The translations under genes and the position numbers were made by a program. A model generated the notes under the pieces. The model was not told the origin of the DNA. It made no database searches and was given only the letters and a program-made list of their open reading frames with translations. From JAIOTH01 sp964486685 (GTDB lineage Bacteria; Patescibacteriota; Patescibacteriia; UBA1558; S5-K13): a stretch of DNA of 44,062 nucleotides. Location: positions 1 to 44,062 of the forward strand of contig CAZAOE010000007.1 in NCBI GenBank assembly GCA_964486685.1, written 5' to 3'. Shown piece by piece: positions 16,665-23,920 of the stretch; the first letter of the stretch is position 1, and each line of letters begins with the position of its first letter.

Positions 16665-17333
16665 CTAAGATTCTAAATTTAGTTGCGGGGCCACCAAACG
16701 ATGACGAACGTCAGAAGACCAGACACCGTCGTCAGCAAAACGACCGACACCAACAAACAAACCACCAGAATACACGCGCACGCGGGCAACGAAATACTCA
16801 TTATTTTCCTTAAATAGGAAAAAAGTTGCATACCCATCTTGTCTTAAATGACTAGGATACTTTTCACAAAATCTGATAATTTGATTTTGTGTTAAACACA
16901 GACTATCTAAATCATTTGAAAGTGAATTAAACGTCTGTGAAAAATTAGCATCATCATGCCCCATTTCATAAATCTGGATCGTGGTTTCTTTGGTTGCTCT
17001 ACCTTTATTATCTAAATGCCAATTTTTGAAATCCAGATCTAAATAAGATTTAAAAGTATTTTTGGTATTGGCAATGGTTGCTTTACCATCTAAAGATTCT
17101 AAAACCAAAGTTTCAGAAATAGATAACAAAGAAAGAATAGATGATATTTTCTCTGACGAGCTACTAAACAGTTTTTTGAAATAATCAAAAATCTGCCCTG
17201 GTTTTCCGATAACCGCCTGCACTTGATCGCTACTGATCTTGTTTTCCTTTATAACGTTAGCAATTGCCTTATTTACAATATTGGCAAGCTCCAGCCCTTG
17301 TCCGAAACTAGGAATTTGACCACTTTTTTTCAT
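16665..17333 (-). CDS. DGR variable target protein
   Basis: Target protein of 222 aa whose C-terminal part is diversified by the DGR. No signal peptide or membrane segment is visible, so it may be cytoplasmic or exported without a classical signal. Residues ~1-150 are a conserved-looking helical region (PSFGQGLELANIVNKAIANV). The last ~75 are the variable module, read as a C-type-lectin-like fold by analogy with other DGR targets. VR codons give R, R, Y, F, G, G, D, G, S and V where the TR has Asn codons, and the frame ends RHRLVAPQLNLES. AGGAGG lies 6 nt before the ATG, and a strong TTGACA-N17-TATATT promoter lies ~100 nt upstream. The bound ligand is unknown. Confidence 0.88.
   Translation of the reverse strand: MKKSGQIPSFGQGLELANIVNKAIANVIKENKISSDQVQAVIGKPGQIFDYFKKLFSSSSEKISSILSLLSISETLVLESLDGKATIANTKNTFKSYLDLDFKNWHLDNKGRATKETTIQIYEMGHDDANFSQTFNSLSNDLDSLCLTQNQIIRFCEKYPSHLRQDGYATFFLFKENNEYFVARVRVYSGGLFVGVGRFADDGVWSSDVRHRLVAPQLNLES
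16682..16795 (-). repeat. DGR variable repeat (VR)
   Basis: The 114-bp 3' part of the target gene, ending 17 bp before its stop codon. It aligns to the TR with 27 substitutions and no gaps. All ten TR AAY codons and two of the four GAY codons are altered, while the flanks are conserved, including the invariant RHRLV codons at the 3' end. Confidence 0.93.
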
Positions 17334-17374
17334 TCTTATCCTCCTAGGATAAATTTTATTTCCCTCTTTTATAC

Positions 17375-17398
17375 CTAAATCGTCATGTCATCTCCTTT
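17375..17398 (-). other. possible three-codon leader ORF upstream of the DGR target
   Basis: On the minus strand AAAGGAG is followed 5 nt later by ATG ACG ATT TAG (17375-17386), in the ~100-nt leader of the target gene. It could couple or dampen translation, or be chance. Confidence 0.25.
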
Positions 17399-17435
17399 GG
17401 GAATTGGAAATAACATAATCCCGATTTAATGTTTT

Positions 17436-17464
17436 AATATATCATGGTTTAAGACAAATGTCAA
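17436..17464 (-). promoter_or_regulatory. strong promoter of the DGR target gene
   Basis: Minus-strand TTGACA (17459-17464), a 17-nt spacer and TATATT (17436-17441) with an extended -10 TG. The stretch CATGATATATTAAA is identical to the promoter at 1282-1310. Confidence 0.8.
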
Positions 17465-17519
17465 GCAAAAAAGGCAAAAAAAATCCTTTTGTAAAATTTT
17501 ACCAAAAATATCAAAGTGC

Positions 17520-17525
17520 TATAAT
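17520..17525 (+). promoter_or_regulatory. -10 element placed for a leaderless transcript
   Basis: TATAAT ends 6 nt before the ATG at 17532, the same geometry as at 4375-4387. No Shine-Dalgarno precedes that ATG. Confidence 0.6.
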
Positions 17526-17531
17526 AAAAAT

Positions 17532-17858
17532 ATGATTAAAAAACTAATTATAACAACATTAAGCGTATTTGGACTTTCCTATATTTTACCTGGGGTAGCT
17601 GTGAATAATTTTTGGACAGCATTAATCACCGCCATAGTTTTGGGTTTATTAAATACATTTTTAAAACCCATACTGCTTTTATTTTCCATTCCAGTAAATA
17701 TAATCACCCTTGGGCTTTTCACCTTTTTTATTAATGCCTTTATTATGATGATTGTTGGTTATTTAGTACCGGGTCTAATAATTACTAATTTTTGGTGGGC
17801 ATTTTTATTTGCCTTAATAATTTCCACCATTAATTTTATTTTTAAAGATAGTAGATAA
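17532..17858 (+). CDS. holin-like four-TM membrane protein (PF04020 type)
   Basis: Small integral membrane protein of 108 aa matching the family annotated as mycobacterial four-TM phage holin superfamily IV. Four hydrophobic helices follow in order at ~3-20, ~27-48, ~55-77 and ~85-105. The characteristic motif NTFLKPILLLFSIPVNIITL lies in the middle, with the GLFTFFINAF segment after it. In bacteria this family is chromosomal and widespread and does not by itself indicate a prophage; its role is unknown. The message is probably leaderless. It is divergent from the DGR target gene. Confidence 0.85.
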   Translation: MIKKLIITTLSVFGLSYILPGVAVNNFWTALITAIVLGLLNTFLKPILLLFSIPVNIITLGLFTFFINAFIMMIVGYLVPGLIITNFWWAFLFALIISTINFIFKDSR

Positions 17859-17876
17859 TTAGCTATTAGCTCTTCC

Positions 17877-17921
17877 CGCAAACCCCGTCTGCGGGGCAAA
17901 CAGGATCCCGCCTTGCGGGAC
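17877..17921. repeat. paired GC-rich hairpins (REP-like)
   Basis: CCCCG/CGGGG and ATCCCGC/GCGGGAC hairpins lie in tandem in the 123-bp gap between the holin-like and phosphoesterase genes. They contrast sharply with AT-rich flanks and resemble palindromes at 3059 and 3917. Confidence 0.55.
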
Positions 17922-17981
17922 AGCCATCAGCTTTCAAAAATCAAGAATTAACTTATAGCCACTTACTACTAACTAAACACC

Positions 17982-18479
17982 ATGTCTAAAATCGCTATTA
18001 TTGCTGATACACATGATAATATTCCGCGGATAGATCAAATGTTAGAAAAATTGAAAGAAGAAAAAATTAAAACCATAATCCATTGTGGTGATGTTTGTGC
18101 TCCCAATGTTTTAAAATACTTAGCTAAAAAATTTTCTGGTCAAATTTATTTATCTTTAGGAAATGTTGATAATGACCATGAGCTGATGTCTAAAATGGCT
18201 CAAGAAGAACTAAAAAATATAAAAATTTATGAAAAGTTTGGCAAACTTAAAATAGATAAATTAAAAATAGCATTTACTCATTTTTCTGACCAAGCCAAAA
18301 AATTAGCTCAAACAAATAAATATGATTTTGTTTTTTACGGCCACACTCACCAGCCATGGGAAGATAAAATAGGTAATTGCCAATTAATAAACCCCGGCAC
18401 TGTGGCTGGGTTATTTACTAAAAGCACTTTTGCTATTTTAAATACTGATACTAAGGAATTAGAGTTAATTATTCTTTAA
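17982..18479 (+). CDS. YfcE/MJ0936-type metallophosphoesterase
   Basis: Calcineurin-like phosphodiesterase of 165 aa, the usual length of the YfcE group, which act on small phosphodiesters with two metal ions. All metal-binding motifs are present: IADTHDN (~7-13), HCGD (~35-38), LGNVDNDHE (~61-69), THFSD and FYGHTHQPW (~119-127). The C-terminus (LINPGTVAGLF) is typical. The start ATG lacks a clear ribosome-binding site. A terminator follows 25 nt after the stop. The physiological substrate cannot be told from sequence. Confidence 0.9.
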   Translation: MSKIAIIADTHDNIPRIDQMLEKLKEEKIKTIIHCGDVCAPNVLKYLAKKFSGQIYLSLGNVDNDHELMSKMAQEELKNIKIYEKFGKLKIDKLKIAFTHFSDQAKKLAQTNKYDFVFYGHTHQPWEDKIGNCQLINPGTVAGLFTKSTFAILNTDTKELELIIL

Positions 18480-18504
18480 AATCAACTTATACTGAAAATT
18501 TAAA

Positions 18505-18529
18505 AAATCAGCCCTAAACTGATTTTTTT
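18505..18529 (+). terminator. terminator of the metallophosphoesterase gene
   Basis: AAATCAG/CTGATTT stem followed by a run of T on the plus strand. Confidence 0.8.
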
Positions 18530-18549
18530 AATTATTATAAATATTACAC

Positions 18550-18659
18550 AAGTTGAAATTAGTTGCTCGAAAATAGATATTCGTAATCAAAACTAAAAAC
18601 TTAAATTTTGACTAATTTCTAACTTCGATTTTCTATTACTATGTCTCTAATTTCAACTT
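18550..18659. repeat. 110-bp element with perfect 13-bp terminal inverted repeats
   Basis: AAGTTGAAATTAG at 18550-18562 is perfectly inverted at 18647-18659. The interior is AT-rich and non-coding. It sits between the convergent phosphoesterase and VanW genes and has the size and form of a MITE. Confidence 0.5.
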
Positions 18660-18675
18660 AACAAATCTTTATTCC

Positions 18676-20559
18676 TTATTCTGCAATTATTTCTTCATCT
18701 GCTTTGACTTCATCGTCTTCTTCATCTTCAGATATTTTTTCTACTCCAATCAAACAAACTGCTGACCAAGGAACATAATGGGAAGACACTCTTTCTTCAT
18801 AAATTTCCCTATCATCAGCATATTCAACTTTATAATCAAAATATGCATCTGCTCCTGCGTGTGCTGATTCAGTGCATTTTCTTTTTCCGGGCTCTAAATC
18901 TTCGGTCTCAATCTCTTTAGTTGGTCCTGAACCAACTATATTATATATAATGGGGTCTGTAACCGTAATTTGTCGGCCGTCTTTAGCTCCCCAAAAATCA
19001 AAATATAATTTAGTGCCAATAATTCTAGTTTGAATCAAAATATGTTTAGAGGTATCATTAATAAATTTCATATCTGGCCAAGGATCGTAAATAGTAGCAT
19101 CCATTCCGGCTGGTTCATAATAAGAAACTCGATAAGAATGCGGTCTTCTTTGAGTAATTTTTAAACCGCTATGTAAAACAGCCCGATAAATTGTAGTGCC
19201 AATCTGACATAAACCGCCACCATATTCTGGAATAGTTTTATTGCCTTTAATTACCAATTCCGGTAAATATCCGTTTTCAGCATTAACTGGCCTCAAGCCC
19301 CCAATAGTAGAAAACTCCTCGCCTGGAGCAATTAATAAACCACTTAAAGCTGCAGCTCCTGTTTCAATATTATGAACTCTATTTGGTGGACTACCCTTAA
19401 AATCTGATTCTCCAATACCAATGACTTCCTGAATACCTAAATCATTAACATTAACAGTTTCTACATCGGCTTTGATAATATTTACTGCTAAATCAATTTC
19501 TGTCTTGCCCTGAGCGGATTGAGTTGAACTCAAGGAGTCGAAGGGTTCAAAATTATTAATACTTTCTTCAATAACATTTAAAGTTTCTTTTAAATCAAGC
19601 TCCCGGCCATCTTGACTACCTTGAAATTCAATCACTCTGCCGTTTTGAATTTTAAACTTAGCATTTCTGCTCTCTCTATTTATAAAATCAAGAATATTCT
19701 CCTGAAAATGTTTTTCATATTTATCAAAATCAAAACCCACAATTATTTCTCCCACTTCATTTCTCTTTAAAATTAACCAGTCCCGATAAATCCAAGAACT
19801 TATTTTCCAATATCTTTGGTCATAATTTAAGGTAATGCTTTCTAAATCAATTATCTCTTGAATTTTTTCTTTTTGTTCTTCGGCTTCCACTAAATCAATA
19901 TTAGAAACAATTTCATTTAAATCTAACTCTATCAAACTAAAATCAAAATTTTCTATTTTAGCTTTAGTAATTTCTAATACATAATCATAATTAAATTCTT
20001 CTCCATCTGCTGGTTCACTGATGACAATATTATTATTTTCAAAACTAATGGCTGGAGCTTTAAATTCAGTTTCAAATTCTTTAAAATTATTTTCTAAAAT
20101 ATTCTTCCATTCTGCTTCATTGATACTATATTTCCACTTAATTTGCTGGGGGCGAATAAAAAGCATTTTTAATTGTTCTAAAATATTATCCTTATAATCT
20201 GAATTCCGACCCTGTTTAAAAACCTCTTCCGCCGTACTTTGATTATCAAATTCTAAAATATTATGACTTAAATCCGGGTCGTCTAAAGTGGTAGTTATAG
20301 GCCGAATGAAAATTGATTTATCCTTAAATTTATATTCCAGGCCTTTTTCATTTAAAAACCTACTTCCTTCTTCCAAAAAATTATAGACCTGGGAATAGCT
20401 TTGATTATACATATGGAAATTATCCAAATAAACACCAACAAAAACCTTGTGCGTAAAAAATAAATTATAAGCTAATATAAGACCCACTAAAATTATTATA
20501 ATAATTAAAAAATTACGAATAATTCTTAAATATTTTTTAAAAGAAAATTTATTCTTCAT
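18676..20559 (-). CDS. VanW family protein, membrane-anchored
   Basis: Large envelope protein of 627 aa. One hydrophobic segment at ~14-32 (NFLIIIIILVGLILAYNLFF) anchors it, leaving the rest outside. The middle holds two YoaR-like/peptidoglycan-binding-4-type modules (LITTTLDDPDLSHNILEF region and GFDFDKYEKHFQENILDFIN). The VanW domain runs from ~370 to ~520 (GLLIAPGEEFSTIGGL, YGGGLCQIGTTIYRAVLHSG, RRPHSYRVSYYEPAGMDATI). A Glu/Asp-rich tail follows. VanW proteins accompany cell-wall synthesis in Gram-positives and CPR, but their reaction is unknown. It lies near PBP1A and a lipid kinase-like gene, suggesting an envelope role. Confidence 0.9.
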   Translation of the reverse strand: MKNKFSFKKYLRIIRNFLIIIIILVGLILAYNLFFTHKVFVGVYLDNFHMYNQSYSQVYNFLEEGSRFLNEKGLEYKFKDKSIFIRPITTTLDDPDLSHNILEFDNQSTAEEVFKQGRNSDYKDNILEQLKMLFIRPQQIKWKYSINEAEWKNILENNFKEFETEFKAPAISFENNNIVISEPADGEEFNYDYVLEITKAKIENFDFSLIELDLNEIVSNIDLVEAEEQKEKIQEIIDLESITLNYDQRYWKISSWIYRDWLILKRNEVGEIIVGFDFDKYEKHFQENILDFINRESRNAKFKIQNGRVIEFQGSQDGRELDLKETLNVIEESINNFEPFDSLSSTQSAQGKTEIDLAVNIIKADVETVNVNDLGIQEVIGIGESDFKGSPPNRVHNIETGAAALSGLLIAPGEEFSTIGGLRPVNAENGYLPELVIKGNKTIPEYGGGLCQIGTTIYRAVLHSGLKITQRRPHSYRVSYYEPAGMDATIYDPWPDMKFINDTSKHILIQTRIIGTKLYFDFWGAKDGRQITVTDPIIYNIVGSGPTKEIETEDLEPGKRKCTESAHAGADAYFDYKVEYADDREIYEERVSSHYVPWSAVCLIGVEKISEDEEDDEVKADEEIIAE

Positions 20560-20615
20560 ATTAATTAAAATTTAAACCCCCTATCATTATTAAACTATTA
20601 GAAATATTTAGCAAT

Positions 20616-20791
20616 GAGATGGTTACAAAATTATTTTATAGCGAAATTTAGATATTTTTAGACAAGACAAGGAAAACAAGCAAAATGATTTGAGACGTAA
20701 TAAAATTACGGTAAAAATCATTTTGCGTCAGTTTGACGAAGTATTGCCTAAAAATGACAAATTGCAGCAAAAATAATTTTGTAACCATCTC
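20616..20791. repeat. 176-bp full-length imperfect palindrome (MITE-like)
   Basis: The outer 22 bp are perfectly inverted, starting GAGATGGTTACAAAATTATT at 20616. The inverted symmetry continues inward, through GCAAAATGATTT and CGTAAT arms, to a centre near 20704. Folded as RNA or single-stranded DNA it would form one long hairpin. No coding capacity. It sits between vanW and hsp20. Confidence 0.7.
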
Positions 20792-20853
20792 AATATCTTT
20801 TTTAAATTAAAAACCCCAGCACATAAAGCAAGGGCCTAAATTTTTAATAAAAT

Positions 20854-21345
20854 TTATTTTGGCTGAACAGAAATCTTAACGGACTTATGCGTTTTGGTCT
20901 TAGGTAGGGTAACTGTTAAAACTCCGTTTTTTAAAGCGGCCTTAACTTTATTAGCTTGGACTTCACAGGGCAAAATAATGGACCTAGAAAAACTGCCCCA
21001 ATAACATTCTCTATAAAAATAATCTTCTTCTTCAATATCAACTGCTGAGGTTCTTTTGCCTCGAATAGTAATCATGTCATTATTAATATCAATATCAATA
21101 TCTTCTGGACTAACACCGGCTACTGTAGAACGGATTACAACACTCTCTTTTTCCTGATAAACATCAACTAATAATTCACCTTCTTCCTCTTCTTCTTCAA
21201 TCCAATTTTTCTCTTCTACTTCTACTGGTTTTTCTGAACTAATTTTTATTTTTTTATTTTTTCTTTTTTTCGATTTTTGAACTTCGGAAAAAATATTGTC
21301 TTCCTTTTTTTTCTTATTTGCCTGTTTTTTAAAAATTGAAACCAT
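20854..21345 (-). CDS. Hsp20/alpha-crystallin small heat-shock protein
   Basis: ATP-independent holdase chaperone of 163 aa. Residues 1-50 are a Lys-rich then Glu-rich disordered arm (NKKKKEDNIFSEVQKSKKRK). The alpha-crystallin domain spans ~57-160 (LLVDVYQEKESVVIRSTVAG, YRECYWGSFSRSIILPCEVQ) and ends with the family-typical ALKNGVLTVTLPK motif. The I-x-I tail is represented by VKISV. The charged N-terminal arm is unusual compared with the hydrophobic arms of most bacterial members. No CIRCE element is evident upstream. Monocistronic by spacing. Confidence 0.92.
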   Translation of the reverse strand: MVSIFKKQANKKKKEDNIFSEVQKSKKRKNKKIKISSEKPVEVEEKNWIEEEEEEGELLVDVYQEKESVVIRSTVAGVSPEDIDIDINNDMITIRGKRTSAVDIEEEDYFYRECYWGSFSRSIILPCEVQANKVKAALKNGVLTVTLPKTKTHKSVKISVQPK

Positions 21346-21492
21346 ATTTTTATCCCTAGACCTAATTTGATAAATTAGGTGATTTTAAATTATTATTTTA
21401 ATATTTATTTTACCCTCCTCTATTTTTCAATAAATTAGATGAGGGATTTATTCATTTATTAATATAATTATACAATAAAATAAAAACTTATC

Positions 21493-22680
21493 CTATTGTT
21501 TAATCTTTAAAAATCTTCTTTTGCCTACTTGAATAATATATTCTTGACCCTTTTTTAATTTAAAATCATAATCTTTAATTTTTTCTTCGTTTACTTTAAC
21601 AGCATTTTGATTAATCATTCGCCGGGCATCTGAATAAGAAGAAACTAAATTAAATCTAGTCATTACTTCTACAATTTCCATGTCTTTTTCTAAACTAATT
21701 TCTGGTATATTACTAGGTTTGTCTTTTTGCTGAAAAATTTTCTTAAACTCTTTTTCTGCTTCTTGGGCCTTTTTTTCTCCATGATAAATTTTAACTATTT
21801 CATAGGCCAATCTTGCTTTAAAATCTCTTGGATTAGCCCCATCTTTCATTTCAAGTTCCATTTTTTTAATATCTTCCAAAACAATATCTGTACAAAGTGT
21901 AAAATATTTAATAATCAAATTATCAGTAATAGACATAATTTTGCCATACATATCATTGGCTTCATCATTCAAAGCAATATAATTATCATAACTTTTAGAC
22001 ATCTTCCGACCATCTGTGCCTTCTAAAATCTCAAAGGTCATTACAATTTTATTCTTTTTTTTCAATTTTTGCATTAAAGTGCGACCACAAAGCATATTAA
22101 ATAATTGGTCATTGCCTCCGACTTCCATATCCACATCCATGACCACACTATCATAGGCCTGCATCAAGGGATAAAAAAATTCATGCAAAGAAATTGGCTT
22201 ACCAGCTCTGATTCTTTCTTGATACATATCTCTTTCTAAAAATTGTTGCACTGTAAAATTGCTAGAAAGTTCAATTAAATCTTGAAATTTTAATTTTTTA
22301 TTCCACTTAGAATTATATTTTATCTCTGCTTTATTGTGGCCAGAAAAATTTAAAATTTTAGCCACCTGTTTTTTATAGGTCTGGGCATTTTTTTTAATCT
22401 CTGAAAAGGATAAGGGCTGACGGGCCTCGTCTTTACCACTCGGGTCACCAATTTGAGCAGTAAAATCACCAATTAAAAATATAACTTTATGCCCTAAGTC
22501 CTGAAATTTTTTTAATTTTCTTAAAACCACGGCATGGCCCAAATGAATATCTGGCCGAGAAGGATCTGCACCCAAATAAATCTTCATTTTCTGGCCGGAC
22601 TTTAATTTCTGCTCTAAATCCTCGCGGCCAATAATATCCTGCACCCCGCGGGTTAATAATTCGTGTATATTTTTATCCAT
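21493..22680 (-). CDS. tyrS: tyrosyl-tRNA synthetase
   Basis: Class Ic aminoacyl-tRNA synthetase charging tRNA-Tyr. The 395 aa include the Rossmann catalytic domain with the HIGH-type motif HLGH (46-49) and the KMSKS loop GRKMSKSYDN (~229). Tyrosine-binding residues are visible in the YLGADPSRPDIHLGHAVVL and QAYDSVVMDVDMEVGGNDQL regions. A C-terminal S4 RNA-binding domain spans ~330-395 (VSSYSDARRMINQNAVKVNE). Features match the TyrZ-like (type 2) branch. It is followed by hsp20 on the same strand with a 147-bp gap, so it is probably a separate unit. Confidence 0.96.
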   Translation of the reverse strand: MDKNIHELLTRGVQDIIGREDLEQKLKSGQKMKIYLGADPSRPDIHLGHAVVLRKLKKFQDLGHKVIFLIGDFTAQIGDPSGKDEARQPLSFSEIKKNAQTYKKQVAKILNFSGHNKAEIKYNSKWNKKLKFQDLIELSSNFTVQQFLERDMYQERIRAGKPISLHEFFYPLMQAYDSVVMDVDMEVGGNDQLFNMLCGRTLMQKLKKKNKIVMTFEILEGTDGRKMSKSYDNYIALNDEANDMYGKIMSITDNLIIKYFTLCTDIVLEDIKKMELEMKDGANPRDFKARLAYEIVKIYHGEKKAQEAEKEFKKIFQQKDKPSNIPEISLEKDMEIVEVMTRFNLVSSYSDARRMINQNAVKVNEEKIKDYDFKLKKGQEYIIQVGKRRFLKIKQ

Positions 22681-22788
22681 AGTGTTTTAGGTAAAAGGTA
22701 AAAGTAGAAAGTTACAAGTACTTTTTCCTTTCTACTTTATACTTTCTACTGTTTTAGTATAACAATAAGCTTGGGCTTTGAAAATACC

Positions 22789-22869
22789 TTGACATTTTTT
22801 ACAAAATATTATAATGTTATTTGAACAAAAAATAAAAAATTACCCTTCTTCGCATAAAGCTACGAAGGG
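22789..22869 (+). promoter_or_regulatory. promoter and 5'-UTR hairpin before the lipid-kinase operon
   Basis: TTGACA (22789-22794) and TATAAT (22810-22815) are 15 nt apart. In the leader, CCCTTC/GAAGGG arms (22843-22869) form a hairpin ending directly before the AAGGAGG ribosome-binding site, so its folding could affect translation. The hairpin resembles the palindrome at 31149-31179. Confidence 0.6.
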
Positions 22870-22881
22870 CAAGGAGGATAA

Positions 22882-23475
22882 ATGAAAAAAATTGAGAGGA
22901 ACCGAAAATGGCTCCACGTTTTTTCAGGAACCATAATTCCCATAGCTATTCTCACTCTTCCTCGCTTTGTTATTGCTCTGGGCTTAGGAATTGCTACTAT
23001 CGTTTATGTTGGTGGAATTGAAATGCTCCGACTGAACTTTTCTAAATTCCAAAAAATTTTTAATAAATTTTTTGGGATCTTCCTCCGTGAAGAAGAAAAG
23101 GAAAGATTGACTGGTGCATCTTGGATACTTTTTTCTTCTTTGGTTTGCGTTTTTTTCTTCAAAAAAGAAACTGCTGTTCTAATTATAAATCTCTCCATTT
23201 GGGGAGATGCTGTAGCTGCTTTTGCTGGACAAAAAATTGGCAGGATAAAAATTGGCAAAAAAACCCTAGAGGGCTCTGTGGCTTGTCTTTCTCTCTGTGT
23301 ATTGTTAATGGTCTTCATATATCCTATTATACTTCAACATACCTTCACCTCGCTCTTCATTATTATTGTCTCTCTAAGTATAACTGTCCTTGAATTTGTA
23401 TCTGAATTTATTCCTTTAGACGATAACATAATAATTCCAATCATTACCGGAATTATTATTACTTTATTGTTCTAA
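22882..23475 (+). CDS. diacylglycerol/polyprenol kinase family membrane protein
   Basis: Integral membrane protein of 197 aa with about six hydrophobic segments, matching the SEC59/DGK1/phytol-kinase group of CTP-dependent lipid kinases related to CDP-diglyceride synthase. Diagnostic motifs are RKWLHVFSG near the start, GDAVAAFAGQKIGRIKIG in the middle, KTLEGSVAC, and E-x-x-PLDDNIIIPIITG near the end. The likely role is phosphorylation of a polyprenol or diacylglycerol, giving lipid carrier for wall or glycan synthesis. The precise substrate is inferred. It has a strong AAGGAGG and is followed 12 nt later by a small membrane-protein gene with its own SD. Confidence 0.8.
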   Translation: MKKIERNRKWLHVFSGTIIPIAILTLPRFVIALGLGIATIVYVGGIEMLRLNFSKFQKIFNKFFGIFLREEEKERLTGASWILFSSLVCVFFFKKETAVLIINLSIWGDAVAAFAGQKIGRIKIGKKTLEGSVACLSLCVLLMVFIYPIILQHTFTSLFIIIVSLSITVLEFVSEFIPLDDNIIIPIITGIIITLLF

Positions 23476-23487
23476 GGAGAGGCATAG

Positions 23488-23670
23488 ATGAAAAAAATTA
23501 CTAATTCTCTAAAATGGATTCTGAGAATTGTTATTGCTGTTCTAATTTGTATTTTTCTCCCCTGCCTATTGTGTAAAATTTATGACAACTACATAGCAAA
23601 TTTCATAATTGTTTCTCTAATTGTTATTGTAGTTGTTATAAAAAAAACAATTGACGAGAAAAATTATTAA
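23488..23670 (+). CDS. small two-TM membrane protein
   Basis: Protein of 60 aa with hydrophobic segments at ~9-28 and ~35-52 and a charged tail. Not recognised. A good AAGGAG lies 8 nt before the ATG, the gap to the upstream lipid-kinase gene is 12 nt, and a terminator begins at its stop codon, so it is the second gene of a two-gene operon. It could be a partner subunit of the kinase, but nothing in the sequence proves this. Confidence 0.7.
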   Translation: MKKITNSLKWILRIVIAVLICIFLPCLLCKIYDNYIANFIIVSLIVIVVVIKKTIDEKNY

Positions 23671-23707
23671 TCCCAGCAAGCTTATAATTAGCCCTGGGAT
23701 TTTTTTA
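23670..23707 (+). terminator. terminator of the lipid-kinase operon
   Basis: ATCCCAG/CTGGGAT stem followed by seven T. Confidence 0.85.
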
Positions 23708-23733
23708 TTGTCAAAAAACTTAAAATAAACTTC

Positions 23734-23834
23734 ACCCCGTTAAATTCAAATTTTACATTTTCTTACTATGAAACTTGACTATAATCTAATAAATAAGATA
23801 TAAATAAGTATAAATTAAAACTATTTAACGGGGT
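23734..23834. repeat. MITE-like element with ACCC-GTTAAAT ends (copy 2)
   Basis: ACCCCGTTAAAT at 23734 is perfectly inverted as ATTTAACGGGGT at 23823-23834. The ~77-bp interior is AT-rich and non-coding. It is the shortest and best-preserved copy of the family also seen at 8014 and 43824. Confidence 0.6.
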
Positions 23835-23861
23835 AAACTACTAACTAAGTATATTTATTGC

Positions 23862-23867
23862 TATAAT
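23862..23867 (+). promoter_or_regulatory. -10 element upstream of PBP1A
   Basis: TATAAT 53 nt before the GTG start. No good -35 is visible. Confidence 0.4.
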
Positions 23868-23920
23868 AAAATTATCAAACAATTATCCTATTATTCTATT
23901 AACAATTAACCTATTATTCT

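Noticed and set aside
17532..17858. Holin-like protein as a prophage marker
   Set aside because: This four-TM family is common on bacterial chromosomes, and no phage structural, lysis or integrase gene is nearby.
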